From assembly GCF_027943255.1 (NCBI RefSeq), contig NC_072893.1, forward strand, positions 85,877,784 through 85,941,783: a stretch of DNA of 64,000 nt, written 5' to 3'. Below are positions 33,413 to 46,123 of the stretch, piece by piece; the stretch's first letter is position 1; each line of letters begins with the position of its first letter. A program made the position numbers and the translations under genes. The notes beneath the pieces are model-generated. The model was not told where the DNA came from. It saw nothing but the letters and a program-made list of their open reading frames with translations, and ran no database searches. This stretch comes from Anastrepha obliqua. Its lineage: Eukaryota; Arthropoda; Insecta; Diptera; Tephritidae.

Positions 33413-35340
33413 AAATATGATACTTCGATCATATAATATTAAATGTGCATGTAAACCATATTTGACACCTTTCTGTAGGACGAAGAGATTGCCCACGTTA
33501 GATGGAGATACCAAGATCAAAAAGTGCCCATTCAACAGACTAACAAGCAGCTCAATTGTATTATAAAAAAAAAAATATTTCAATTTAAAAACTGTAATTC
33601 TATTATTTTTGCATTCAACACTTTTCAACAAACGTCTACACATCCCGTAAAATTGCAAAAGCCAGCATCTTTCTTTGAACAGACCAACCACACTTTATGA
33701 CAAAAAAAAACATTTTTTTATTATACTTTTTCCCAGGCTTGTACGTGTTGGTCGTTTAGTTAAGTAGAAAAACACACTAGAAATTAAAAATGTTGACACA
33801 ATCGTTTTTCCATTTTTTTTTTTTTCAGATATGTATGATGAATTTTTTTAAGATGAAATGAAAGGGTCACATGCTCGCCAGGCCTCAGCAGATTTTAATA
33901 ATTTTTAGCTCCTTAAAAAGAGCATTGAAAGTAGTTCATTCTAAAATAATCTCAAATATGCACCGGTAAACAAAATAGTCATTTAAAATACTATTAAAAA
34001 TTAAAAAATGCATAAAAATTTAGAATTTTTCTTTCTTTCCGTTTGAAGTACCTTCTTTCTCCAAAATTCTTTATTTTGAATATTTCATCTTTTTCTACTT
34101 CACTAAAGAAGTATCCGGAGCTCCTAAAAATTTGTCGGAGTTAATAACCTTCATCAATTTTTTTTATTTTGTTGTTGAATATACATAGAGGGTAACTTCC
34201 AGCTGGGTAGCTGCCTCAACACATGTGATTTTGTATTTTTATTATTAACTTAAAATTATTTTCAAAAGCATCTTTTTCATGTTTTTTTTTTTTTTTGTTA
34301 ACAGAAGGAAGTGCAGGCGTTGAGTTTTATTGTTATTATTTTTTCAACTCGTTAATAAAACGCGTCCAATTAGGAGCTGCGTGCATGCGAAGTACATTTT
34401 TAATAAGCATATGCGTATATGTTTTTGTATTATTTTTTCACATAATATTTTAATGCCGTTTCCGAATTTTAGCAATGCAAATTTTGTATTTCTTTGTATG
34501 CGTAAAAATGTAAGGCAACTTATACATGTATATATGTATGTATGTAAATTTGTATACATGCGTGGAGTATAAATTAGCGCCAGACAATGAACTCGGCAAT
34601 TTCAAAGTATTCCATTTTTATTGGTGTGAGGAACCGTTCAGAAGGTCTGCGCCCACAAACTGTAAGTCGACGCCAACTTTTTGTAACTTCACTTAATTTA
34701 TTTAATTTTAGTGGCATTAGTAGTAGCGCCAAGTAGACTAAATATTATGAAATGATTTTTTAAATTCTTAGAAAAGTGTGTTTGAACGCCTCATTTTGCT
34801 GGGAGACCAGAACTTTACACCATACTAAAAATTTAGTTACGTTCGAGATAGCGGCTAATTTATAAGATTTTATACTGTTGAAGGTAGTTAATTTCAACTT
34901 TCGATTGATTTCAAGGGATTATTTTATTTATTGGACCAATAAAAGTACAAATTTGAGGTTTTTGGGACATAAGCGGCACCCTGATTTGGGTAGGGTAGGG
35001 CTCAGGTTCAAAGCCCACTGTAAGCAAGAAACATTAAATTGCAACATTTTTTTAACAGCGCTCGCCTCTCGGCAGGCAGGTGCAAAAGTTTCTCATAATC
35101 TTTCTTGAAACAATCTGAGTCGGTAGGTGTGAAACAACTTTAAGACGCACACCACAAATTGGAGGACAAACTCAACTAACTACTCAACAAATGGTACATC
35201 CCTTATATTTATATTCACATCCCTTACATACATACAAGGCTTTGATGAAACTCTATCTTTTGATGTCGATCATAACAAACGAGCCAAGTGCTGTTATTTA
35301 AAAGCTGAAACAATTGGACATGACCAGAAACCAGAACATG
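33413..35340. other. No gene recognised
   Basis: AT-rich with homopolymer T runs (33710, 33820, 34285) and TATGTATG-type repeats near 34520-34555. No supported gene or element. Confidence 0.45.
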
Positions 35341-35344
35341 ATAT

Positions 35345-35970
35345 GGTAGTACACGGACGGATTCCTCACCTATCAAGGTGCAGAAGCTAGTGTCCACGTA
35401 CCGGGGAAAATATACTGGCAAGCTCTAGCTCACTTTAATCTTGGACGCGACTATAAAAACCTTACTGATAGCCAGGCAGCAATCAAGGCTCTCAACTCTT
35501 TCGAGGTTACATCAAAACCGGTGCAGGAATTTCTTGATAAGCTAAATACATATATTAGACAGGAACAACCATTTTACGTATCCTATGGGTTCCAGAGTAC
35601 ATAAGAATTACTGGAAACGAAGTCGCAGATAAATTAGCTAGTAAAGAGGAGACCTCCCCGTTTATAGGCTGATATCCATTTTGTAGCCTAGGAAAAAGTA
35701 ACTCTTTTTCAGGAAGTAGAAAAGACAAGTCTAATCATACTGGGAAAATCTACAGGGTTTATCACAATCACAATCAATAACATAAACCGATTTAAAGATT
35801 GTATGGAATTAAATAACAATAATTTTAGAATCATCAAAGGAATACTTACAGGGCATTATAGATTAATTACTAGCCTGGGAATTTAAACCAAAAGAACTCT
35901 AGCGTTCTGTAGGGCAGAAGATGAAACCACCAAACATGGGTATCGTGCTCAGCATTGATGCACAAGCAAG
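35345..35970 (+). mobile_element. Non-LTR retrotransposon fragment, RNase H and Cys-rich tail
   Basis: YTDGFLTYQGAEASVHVPGK, then QALAHFNLGRDYKNLTDSQA (catalytic Asp), then after one frameshift ILWVPEYIRITGNEVADKLA. The tail reads LTGHYRLITSLGI and FCRAEDETTKH. Same domain order as 1200..2135 and 45520..46030. 5' part missing. Confidence 0.75.
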
Positions 35971-36141
35971 ACAAACACCTGGATAAACATAAACCTGATT
36001 ACGAGAACAGAAAACACCATAAGCTTAAATTTGCTCTTACCGAATCTAACGAAGTGTCACATCAAACACAGTTTCTCCTATTTCTATATTTTTGGCCAGA
36101 AGTGGAATTCGAATGCAGTTAATTCTGTTGATATATAATAC

Positions 36142-36740
36142 TTATTGGGTTGGGGAATAAGTTCATCACGTTTCTATATATTATTTTATTTTACAACGAT
36201 TTTTTTGCTGTTTGGCAAAGGGTAAGTATTCATTCATCTCTAAAAAAACTATGTTAATTGTATTTTTTAGTTATTTAAAATTTTATTAGTTTTGAAGCTT
36301 AGAAATGGTATACCCAGAAGCCAAAAATCAACATTTTCACCACCTGCTCTTCTTTGCTCATCGAGGTAAAAAAAACAGAAGAAGTCGCCTTGAAATTGCT
36401 TCTCAGCATCTAGCCTCGAGCAACACGTGGCAACACAACGCATTTTGTATCGAATCGTCAGGAGAGATGAGAAATGATACATCAATATCAAGCAAAGAAA
36501 GGAGTGGGCGGCTTCAGGAGATACGCCAAGGCCGAGAGTCATCCAAAAAATAACATGATGTGTATGACTGGGAGGGCATGGCGCATTGGGAAATGCTAGA
36601 AAAACAATGACAAGGAGCTCTTCATTAGCCAGCTACACCGCGTGAATCTTATTTCGCACACAGGCGTCTGACTCTGAAGGCAGCACGAACTCGGCAGAGC
36701 CCACACTTCAACATCAGGCACCGTAATCATATTAGCTTTC
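36142..36740 (+). mobile_element. Mariner-like element with internal deletions
   Basis: It starts with TTGGGTTGGGGAATAAGTTC, a typical mariner end. The coding remains begin KNQHFHHLLFFAHRGKK, comparable to the first helix-turn-helix of cecropia-type mariners. They then jump to VYDWEGMAHWEMLEK (normally WDxxGxxxxExL) and a short C-terminal piece. Most of the transposase is lost. The right terminal repeat was not identified. Confidence 0.5.
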
Positions 36741-37165
36741 TCAAAAAAATACCAATTTATACATTATTTTCAGATTTTAAGTTTTGCCATCAATAATAAT
36801 AAAAAATTTGTGACTTCTATTCTGAAAATAGAATCATATATCGAGTTATACTTTTTTGATCAAAAATGAAACTTATTTTTCGAGCACTATATTTTCCCCC
36901 TGAAATAATTATTATTTTGTGAGTTGTTAATTTGTGGATCGGAAATAGTCATTATTTTTTTAGTTTTAAATTTTCCATCGGAAAAAAATTATTTTTTTTT
37001 TTTAATTCCATTTTTCCGGCCTCACTTCACCTAAACTCACTCTACCTCAAGCCGACTTATACCTGCATACATACATATACTCGTACTTATATACATAAGT
37101 ATTTATGTATTTGTTTCTAACATAATTTTAATAATTAAATTTAAGAAACTATAGTTCAGTTAGTA

Positions 37166-37480
37166 CGGCGGCCGCCGTAGCCGAATGGGTTGGTGCGCGA
37201 CTACCATTCGGAATTCACAGAGAGAACGTTGGTTCGAATCTCGGTGAAAACACCAAAATTAAGAAAAACATTTTTCTAATAGCGGTCGCCCCTCGGCAGG
37301 CCATGGCAAACCTCCGAGTGTATTTCTGCCATGAAAAAGCTCCTCATAAAAAATATCTGCCGTTCGGAGTCGGCTTGAAACTGTAGGTCCCTCCATTTGT
37401 GTAACAACATCCAGGCGCACACCACAAATAGGAGAAGGAGCTCGGCCAAACACCCAAAAAGGGTGTACGCGCCAATTATA
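37166..37480 (+). repeat. tRNA-derived SINE, copy 2 (plus, full length)
   Basis: Starts CGGCGGCCGCCGTAGCCGAA, with an A box near 37178-37189 and B box GGTTCGAATC at 37231-37240. The body contains AATAGCGGTCGCCCCTCGGC, and the tail ends GGGTGTACGCGCCAATTATA. See the copy at 59837 for the reasoning. Confidence 0.88.
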
Positions 37481-37499
37481 TATACATATAGTTAAAATT

Positions 37500-37650
37500 T
37501 AAGAAACGTTCAATAAGTTTGCATCAAAAGTTCAAAAACTATAATTTTTAGAATTTTTTTAGTATGCAGTTTTATAGCCCATTGGGTTTTAATAGAATAA
37601 AGTGCAGGTTTGAAGTGACTCAAAATTTGTACACTTTTTTGTGCAGGCAA
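37500..37650. repeat. Repeat unit related to 27650..28040
   Basis: Shares AATTTTTTTAGTATGCAGTT, a following stretch, and GAAGTGACTCAAAA with the tandem units near 27.7-28.0 kb. Identity is moderate; limits are approximate. Confidence 0.35.
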
Positions 37651-37884
37651 TCTAGTGCCGTAAAACGAAAGCTCGATTTTTTTTTTTAAAGGGGAAAAAA
37701 CTGAACATTATCAGCAAACAAAATTATTATTTATGACTGTATTTTCTGAGCAATGAATTAATAATCGTAATGTGATTATTAATAATATACGATATTTGAG
37801 AACATGCATACATATATAATTTCTCAAAACCATTTTACATACTTTTTGCTCTTTTTCAGATAAAAGATGGAGGACTACAACTTA

Positions 37885-38436
37885 GGGGTAGTCAGAATTA
37901 AAAAAAATAGGATTATTTTTTTCGAGTTTATCAATAATTAACAAAGGGCGTTCGGGCGCTCGTTAGCAAATCTTTAAATGCGTTTTTCTCAAAACTGTGT
38001 TTTTTGAAAAACATAAAAAACTTGTGCCTGATCGAAGGATTTTTTTCCCAAAAGTTTCGATTTTTTTTACAATTAATTTGTCGGCTTTTTTCTCGAAAAT
38101 CTGAAAAATATTTCCTGAGGTCGCCATATTGTTAATTTTGGAAAAAAAGCACAATATTATCTAATAATAAAACTAATTTCTGTTGTCCGATTGATTTTAG
38201 ATGAATCTCCAAGAACTTGTGCAAGGGACTTCTGGAGAAACGGGCTCCATACAAACAACGATAACTTTTACAATTATTATTTTTTTTTTTAGTTTTTCTA
38301 AAGTCAAGTCGAAACATGATGCATTAATGTGAAAACATAGCATTAATGCAGTGCTTTTACTTTTGTAAAATAAAGCAATTGACTAGCAAAAAAAAATTAT
38401 TATTGATCATTATTTTTTCGGGCCTCTGACTACCCC
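37885..38436. mobile_element. TA-flanked inverted-repeat element (MITE)
   Basis: GGGGTAGTCAGA at 37885-37896 is perfectly inverted at 38425-38436. Both ends are flanked by TA (37883-37884 and 38437-38438), the duplication expected for Tc1/mariner-type transposition. The 552 bp interior is AT-rich, without a transposase frame. It carries a CGTTTTTCTCAAAACTG motif also seen in the element at 46529..47181. Confidence 0.65.
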
Positions 38437-38499
38437 TAATCCTTAACTCAAACAATAAAGAGGCATGAAATTATCGTCGTTATATGTGACAATCACGCC

Positions 38500-39320
38500 G
38501 ATTTAGAATTTCCTAATTTTCGTTCACAAGGTTCACCGATCTGCGGAATTTATTCAACAAGTGCAAGTGATCTTCGACTAGGACTCTTCAAAATGTTTGA
38601 AAGGGTGTTTTCGACGAATTGTGTATACAGATCTTCGGTATAAATCCTACGTACTGTGCAAAAGACAGTTTCGGTCAAAGAAAACACGAGCACAGCGAAT
38701 TAACCGAGCAATACGACTTCTAAACAAAATTAAACAGCTGAAGCACCTGAGATGTTATGGTTATTTTATGACGAAATGTGCAGAATGGCAGGTGGCTATG
38801 TTCCAATCCTACAAAGGTTTCTGCTGTCATGCACACGAAGTCAAGACATGGCATGCCACCACACTCAAGGATTTCAAGTGAATTCTGCTGCATATATCGA
38901 GATTCTAGAGACAGTAGTGAAACCCTGGATTGATAGTATACGCCGTAATGACCCATACATCTTTCAGTAAGACGCCACTCCTTCACACAAAGCGATGGCG
39001 ACACAAGATTGGATGACTGAAAATTTCCATAACCACATACACCGAATGTATGACCACCTAACTCTTCAGACCTTAAACGCCCGGATTACTACGTATGGGG
39101 CGTAGTTGGGCGTGAAACCAAGAAGCATCCTCATAACACCATTTCTTCTCTGAAGGCTGGAATTCATACTGTTATGGTCAATATGAATAAGGATCACTTG
39201 ATTCGTGCATGCATTCGTTTCCGGACCAGGATCGAGGAGGTTATTGCAGCTAATGGAAATTGTATTAAATGGTTTTATGATAAGTTAATGCTGTGTAAAG
39301 AATTCCTGAAGTTTCATTAA
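38500..39320 (+). mobile_element. Tc1/mariner (maT-like) transposase pseudogene
   Basis: Segments in order: DLRYKSYVLCKRQF with RAQRINRAIRLLNKIK near 38625, then VNSAAYIEILETVVKPWIDS near 38880, then QDATPSHKAMATQDWMTENF near 38970. It continues with YYVWGVVGRETKKHPHNTIS and ends FRTRIEEVIAANGNCIK near 39265. This covers most of a DDE/D transposase with several frameshifts and stops. The first catalytic Asp region around 38760 is altered. Terminal repeats not found. Confidence 0.75.
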
Positions 39321-40812
39321 ATTTTGTTCAAAATAAAAGCTAATTAGTTTTACTCTCAAGTTATCCTCAAATACTGTGTGCACCCTATATTTTATGGGTA
39401 TCACTCAAAAATTTTCAAATCATAAAATATTTATAAAGAACATCCAATTTCTACGTTCTAAGATACGTGGAAGCGTTTACATTTTTTCATTGAAAATTTT
39501 AAAACAATGAATATTCGGTCCCTGATCTGCCTAATTTGTTTAAGTATTCAATGTATCTCACAACTCAAATTCTCTTATACATAGAGTTTTGAGCTTATTA
39601 ACATAGCGACTGCAGTAAATTTGGCTCACGTTGATCTAGGCATACGCTCTTCAATTCTAGAATGATGGTGAATGGCGTCGCAGTTTGTTTTTACCATAAC
39701 TTATAAAGTATTTTTAGAAGTAATTTAAACAAAATTGTTACCATTTAATTCCATCATCAGTGTTGATTGTTTTTCTGAACAAATTTCACCTCCGATCACC
39801 TATGTGTGTAAATAAATAGAGACATTAATCGCACATAGGAACCAGCTGTGTTAACAGCAAAACTTGTCACTTCAAATACCTACTATGTGCATACATATAT
39901 TAAATAATTAGAAATATGCCGTCGTGAATACTTAAGATCCAAACAAGTATTAGTTGAGCAATAATAGCAAATAACAACGAAGCGCGAAATTTAAGTGAAA
40001 AATATGAATTTACGACCATTTTATCGTTACCGTTACAGTGAATGTTAAAGATAAGTTTAAAAAGTATGCACAGTGAGCCAATGGCTTTAAGTGACTAACT
40101 TCGCTTTAGCTGAAAAAATATTTTTGTTCACGTTGTTGACTATTGATTTGCGCGAGACAGATAGACTGGCAGTTACGTAAGTTGTAAAGCAAATTTAGAG
40201 TCATCAAAAATTTCCAATATTTATGTAGGCGTACAAATGATGTTTGCCGTTTTTATGATGTACTAGTGTGTACTCACTCTTATTTCACTATTTGTATTTG
40301 TAATTTATTTAGTTTTTGTTTTTTATTATTTTTTTGTTTTATGCTTAACACCTTTGTAAATCGCACCAGAAAATTATGTTTAAACCCATCCCGACACGCC
40401 CTCATCGCAATGAGTTATTTCTATATGTATGTAGGTATGTATATGTCCACATACATTCATGCATATATAATTGACGCAAACATCCTTCGACAGACTTTTG
40501 GCCGAGTTGATGCTCAAATCTGTGAAACGTCTCCTGAGATTGCGCTGCTAAGGGCAAAACTGAATCTACTGTTTTATGCTGCCTATGAAAAACAAATTGC
40601 TTTGATGGGAAACTTTTTTATGATAGAAAATTAATAGTTAGCTGTTTAATATTCGCAACGAGCAACGAATCATGGACCAACTGAATAGTAGGCATGCACA
40701 AATTGAGATCGATAGCAGCGGCCGTCATGAATTGTTGTTTGCGAAGTAATTTGATGCGTGTTATTCCCCATGACTACGTCGTTGATGAACTGAGAAATTG
40801 TAATTACATACA
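39321..40812. other. No gene recognised
   Basis: AT-rich; a 122-codon frame at 40266..40634 has low-complexity hydrophobic content and no domain. Confidence 0.45.
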
Positions 40813-41846
40813 TAACACATGGGTTGAAAAGTTCCGGGCCTAACAAAGAAACACGTTTTTTTCGTTCCAAATTAGTTTTACTTATCAACGTAATTTCCAT
40901 CAAGAACCACGCAATCATTCCAGCAGCGCCCTAACATTTCAATGCCACTTTTTTAGAACGATTTATCTTTTGCCCCAAAATAGGTCTCAGTCTCAGGGAT
41001 AACCTCTTCATTCGAGCGAAATTCTTACCAGCCAGTAGTCGCTGCGAGCCAATTCTGGCCAATACGATGGATGTGGGAGCAATTCGAAGTTCAATTAATG
41101 TAATTTTGCCATTTCAGCTGATTTGCTGACATCACAGGCGATATGGCAGCAGTTTGTTTACGAAAACCTTAGCTTGTGTTGATAATATACGAAAAAAATC
41201 AATGCATCCTTCGCTCATGTTACTTCGTTGCTGATTAAACAACGACTGAATGGACAATTCTGCTTCCGAATCCCCTATGACACAAGTTACCTCTAAGTAA
41301 TTTTAGTAGCAATGAGTCAATTTAAAGTGTGAAACCGTTCTAGAGTTCGAAAAAAATTACTAGTTTAACGCTTTATTTTTGTTGCATGGAGAGAACTCCA
41401 AGCCTCTTCTTCATAGATTTTATTTAATATACATTTGAATGTTTATTGAAGCGTAAAAAAATATAATTTTGATTTAACTCTGAGGGACAAGCAGCTCTTT
41501 TGATTTTGAGATACCAATGGCCGCATTGTTTCGGCCCCGCCCATCATGCCATGCATATGGCATTTTGATGTAATATAATTGGCATATAAATTAGGGTAAC
41601 GCTGTGCGGACAAGTTAAATCCAGTACGTACTCCCTGCACTACTTTGCAAATTTAGTTACCAGTAGCCTTCATGGCGAAAAGGCCTCTTAGCTCTCTGGC
41701 TGTTCGAAAACATAGTAATACTTGCCCAGGCTAATTTCGAGGCTAGAACTACTCTCATTTCATATGGCATACCCCCTTCCGCTAAATTGATTCTGGTGCA
41801 GTTCGTTTTGGAGCCATCTAGGGAGATAGTCTTTTGCCTCAGAATA
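40813..41846. repeat. Left arm of a 1 kb inverted duplication
   Basis: Reverse complement of 46124..47821, apart from a 653 bp insertion and a deletion of about 60 bp. Shared landmarks include GGCCCCGCCCATCATGCCAT near 41530, TCCCTGCACTACTTTGC near 41630 and the mariner end at 40815. Confidence 0.85.
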
Positions 41847-42477
41847 GGTATTCGTTTCAGCGAAAACGTCTTAATTTGAACGAAATTTCTTACCGGCGAG
41901 CTTGTTTTAGGTTTGCGAACTGCCAGTAGTCACTGGGATCTAAATCTGACGTAAACCGTGCATGTAGTTTTGCCATTGTTTGGATTGACTTGTGACACAG
42001 TGCGTTGTCTTGATGAAACGAAACGCGGCACCCGCTTTGAACAGAGCTTTCTCATAGTCAAATGTTCATGCAACATAAAGCCAACACGTTCTTTACGATG
42101 CCAGCTAATTCACGAAACTTCACTTTTCGATCATTCAAATCCAGTTTGTGAATTTTTTGATATTTTCTGGTGTTACCGTCTCAGCAAACCATCGTTTTAT
42201 TGTTGTTTCTGATGGAGCGGAGTCCACATAGCACTTTTCAGGTCACTGCTTCGCTTGAACAGTATTTTTCCCCATCAAGAAACAGTATAACATTAAAACC
42301 CGAAATTGTTTTTGATCCATTGTTTTGAAAATCACAAAATTAGCGTCACTCTTAGCACAGCAACTCACGAACTAATAAATAGAATATCATGAAATTTTAA
42401 TACTGTTTTTTAAGATTAGCACTAACTGAAAAAAGTGCCATCTATGTGTTAGGCCCAGAACTTTTCAGCCCGTGTGT
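40815..42477 (-). mobile_element. Composite mariner element with nested insert
   Basis: Both outer ends are the same mariner end: ACACATGGGTTGAAAAGTTC at 40815 and, inverted, ACACACGGGCTGAAAAGTTC ending at 42477, each next to TA. The minus strand carries transposase pieces at both sides. The 3' part appears at about 40970-41110 (KLHELNFELLPHPSY, then WLV). A longer piece at about 41830-42400 covers the same segment again plus the N-terminal half. The middle (about 41110-41830) is foreign and includes RNase H-type non-LTR sequence at about 41395-41840. It is therefore a nest or fusion of two mariner copies around other insertions. Confidence 0.6.
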
Positions 42478-42479
42478 TA

Positions 42480-45400
42480 CATTGTAAATATTTTCGGTTA
42501 ATATTTTACGAATAAGCCGAAAGTAGTACAATGGGGATTTCCTATTCTAATACAGCTAGGGATTGCACATACATATATTATATTAGTGTTCCTTGCGATT
42601 ACACAGAAATTTCATAATCGCTTTTCTGGCATCACTATATGATGTCATATCTAAAAGGAAATCACAATGTGTACATATATTTTGATATGCTTTGTATTTG
42701 TTAAGTATTTTTGTTTTGTTTAAATTCCTACCTTTTTCATTGTTCACGCATAAATACCCTTTTACGCCAAACATAATAATTTAGCTCAATCGCATTCAAA
42801 AATGTACAGTAGCCGAGATCTCTTTACAAACAAAAAGAAGCTGACGAAAAAGTAAAGGGTGAACCATCGAGCTAATGCTATGCAGAAACACCGTACACTA
42901 ATTTTTAATTGTCGTTGCTTTATTAGTAAGAAAAATCCTTTTGATTAATTGTGGAATATAAATTCATTCAAATGACTGCCTTAGCTCGTCTTGTAATGGC
43001 TCACCGTGCCAACATAGAAGCACAATCCCTATGATTTCGACCTTCATTTTAGCATTAACGCGCACAATATTGTATTTATTTGTCTGAATCGTTTCTGGAT
43101 TTTCGGCACAACATCGATTTTGAACGGCACCGTCCTCAAATAAAGAACCACGCCTAAAATCATAGTCAATGGAGGCATAAAAACGATTGATTGCCGAATT
43201 ATGGAGGATCGGTCGCTAGACGACTTATGTGGCATATAATGCCGAAGCCCACTCACATCCAAGTTTTCAATGCGCTACCAAAAAAAAGTCTTTAGAACGT
43301 AAAATTTGCCAGTGGCGTATATTTTGTTGCTGCTTGAATTCTATAAACAAAAACGAAGTAAATTGAAAACATTGGGCTGGGAAGTTTAAAGAACACATTA
43401 AATTAAAAAAGAAATCAAATCAGCTACTACCTTAATGATGTGCCTTGTATACCTACGTTAGTACAAAGTGGCCCACCCTCTATATATCTGCATATTTACT
43501 TTTTTATTCCTCTACAAGCAATTTAAAATACAGACTGACGATTCAAAGCAATCACAAGTTTCTGATGTATAAAAATAAGCCAGGTAAGAAGTGAAGAAAA
43601 ATTGCAGCTGCTCGCAAATTGGAAGCAGCAATAAAGTGTGGCAAAAAATAAATGCTTGTACCTCACCGACTTGGGTTGACCGCATGCGCAGCACGCGCTT
43701 TAGCATGCTCCAAAAAAGGAAAAGGAAGACAACCTAAAATTAAGCCAACATAAATGAGGAGAAAAAGTGGTAAACAACATAACGAGTACTAAAAAAAATA
43801 TAACAAAAAACGAGTATTAAAAAAAAAATAAATCACAAGATTACGAGATTGGGTCTTCAATACAGCGCAATTTATGAGGGTCTAGGTAGCACTTCTCTTT
43901 AGTTTAAGTTTAAGTTCAACTTTTTTGCTTCTTTTATTTTCATCATTTTGGCCATTGAATTCCATAACAAATCACAATAACCAAAAAACTTCACTCTCAA
44001 TTCAAGAAAAAAAATGTATATATTTCGCATTAATCTCAAAGAAATTTCAAAACAAAAGCAAATTCCATGCTTCCAAAAATTCCAAGCAATTATCACAAGA
44101 GCAGCAGCGAAGCAGCCATCAGATGTATCCGCACGATTTCAATAGGCATTCGTGGAGCCAAAAGTGGAATAGTTATGTATCAGTGCGCAGCAACGTTGAA
44201 ATATCCAGACTGCCTGGAGGTATTAGTTAAGCGCTTTTTGATTTGTTTTTCGGTTGAGACCATTAACAATGCAAAAAATTGGCTTAAAAACTAATGAGCC
44301 AAAGGGAATTCAGTGTTGATAAATATTTCAAATTGCACGAAATTTATATTGTTTTTTATGTAATATATTTCTTTTTTGTTAGATGACTTTAAGTGAAGTA
44401 CTTTAAATAGCGCGGCTAACATAGTGGGCACAGCAAAAAAGGAAACAACAAAGATTAAATTGTTGATCTCTAAGCGCCGACGCGAAAGCATTAGAAAATT
44501 TTTGAGAACTCATGTTTAAAATATTTATCAAAGCTCTTTTCACGCGAGCTGTCGAAATCCAAAATTCTTGGCGTGAATATGCGTGAAATTTCACAATAAT
44601 TCCACAACAAAGTTGTACTCTGCAGTTCAGGTTGTTAAAAAGCTGGCAACATGTTGCCAACATGTCGCTGGCCACATTTTTCTACCGCTGTTTAAATTGT
44701 ATTTGCTATTTAAAATTCCGTGAAAAGTTACGGTGCGTCGAATTTAAAAATTGTGTTCATATTGAAATTTAGCAAAAATTTCAGAAAATTGCCTAAGAAG
44801 TACAATAAGTTTTTTTTGTAAAAATGATCAACGTTTTAGTTTATTACCACAATTATTTGCTTTAATAGTGGAGTTTGTAAACAATTAAAATACCCAAAAG
44901 TCAAATAAGAAGGTATTTCGTCCTCTCATCTGCTCCACAAAAACAATGCCAACATTTTTGCAACCTGTATGCAGCATCTTCTAATAGTAATATTTTATTT
45001 CTATTTAATTAAATTTACACTATGTCTTTCCGTCGACTTACTTAAGTTGAAGCGGAGCAAGATTTTATCAATGAAATGTTCTGCTAATGTTCATAGGATT
45101 TTTTTTTCCGTTTTTTTTTTTCGAAATAAGTAGAAGATGAAGAAGACTGAAATTATATCAAGGAAATCCTAAAGGAACACTATGGGAGTAGTGTTAATAA
45201 ACTCTATACCGTGCGCTCGACTAAGTCTCTCAAAGACCGAGCTACTTATTTTCACAAGGAGGAAAATTCCTTCTTTAAATGATCATTCTCTTGCTCTCTC
45301 CTCCAGTACTAAGTACTCGGGCGTCACTCTTTCTTTTCGCTAAGCAGTAGGTCAAATACAAACCACAGAGTCAAAAGAACCTAAGTGACAATCTACACTT

Positions 45401-45515
45401 GTAATCGGAATTTATGGCCGGGTGATACGTCCGATTATTTCCTATGATTCGCTGGTTTGTAGGAAGGTGTTGAGAGAACCATATAGTTGTAATAACAAGC
45501 AGACTGCAACGGTCG
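42480..45515. other. Spacer between the inverted arms; no gene supported
   Basis: AT-rich. A block at about 42840-43480 has the look of a decayed transposon (GGTGAACCATCGAGC at one side, GTGGCCCACCCTC at the other), but no domain could be read. Short open frames at 43925..44294 and 44403..44675 show no domain. Confidence 0.4.
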
Positions 45516-45519
45516 GTCG

Positions 45520-46030
45520 ATTATTTGTGCTGATCGCCACAGTATGTCTCACCAAAGTTTAAACGTAATCTGCAAGCAGCTAAACTTGGAATGTGTAAAG
45601 AGCGAGCACTTTTTCGGCAGTACCATATTCTGCACACCTTCAACGACCCAGAAATTATTCGTAAAAAGGATGAAATCTGACAAGGTGGTTTTAACGTAAA
45701 CCGACTTAAGTATTCTATGGAATTAAACAAGAAGAAGTTTAGAATCATCACAGGAATTCTGACAGGGTATTTTAGATTGAATTATCATCTTATCAACCTG
45801 GAAATATACTCCAACGGAGCTTGTAGATTCTGTAGGGAGGCAGATGAAATCCGCCAATGTAAAATTTGTGCTGGCGTTGTGCACAGCAGTATGCATCCGT
45901 GCTGGCACAACCTGGGTAAACATATTTCACCAGAGGAAGAAATAAAATACAGTACTAAAATTTGTTGAGGAAGTTGGGCTCAGAGAAATACTCTGAATCT
46001 ATAAAAGCGTCACAATAGATATTTCAGGTC
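45520..46030 (+). mobile_element. Non-LTR retrotransposon C-terminal fragment
   Basis: An open stretch from 45717 reads MELNKKKFRIITGILTGYFR, then LNYHLINLEIYSNGACRFCR and EADEIRQCKICAG. This is the LTGH-type segment and Cys-rich tail that follow RNase H in these elements (compare 35345..35970, which has RIIKGILTGHYRL). It is followed by a short AATAATAATAAT run near 46050 that could be the decayed 3' end. Confidence 0.7.
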
Positions 46031-46123
46031 GCATGGCCCTTCACAGTAATAAAATAATAATAATAATTCTTCTACAGCAACTGTTAGACTTTGTTTCACA
46101 CCAGAAAGGAGATAATATTTAGA

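Noticed and set aside
40266..40634. 122-codon plus-strand frame
   Set aside because: Low-complexity hydrophobic start, no domain, no splice or promoter context.
42840..43480. Complete transposon between GGTGAACC and GTGGCCCACC
   Set aside because: The two ends do not form a convincing inverted repeat and no transposase motif could be read.
44067..44675. Overlapping frames of 75-101 codons between the inverted arms
   Set aside because: No domain and frames overlap on both strands; nothing favours one.
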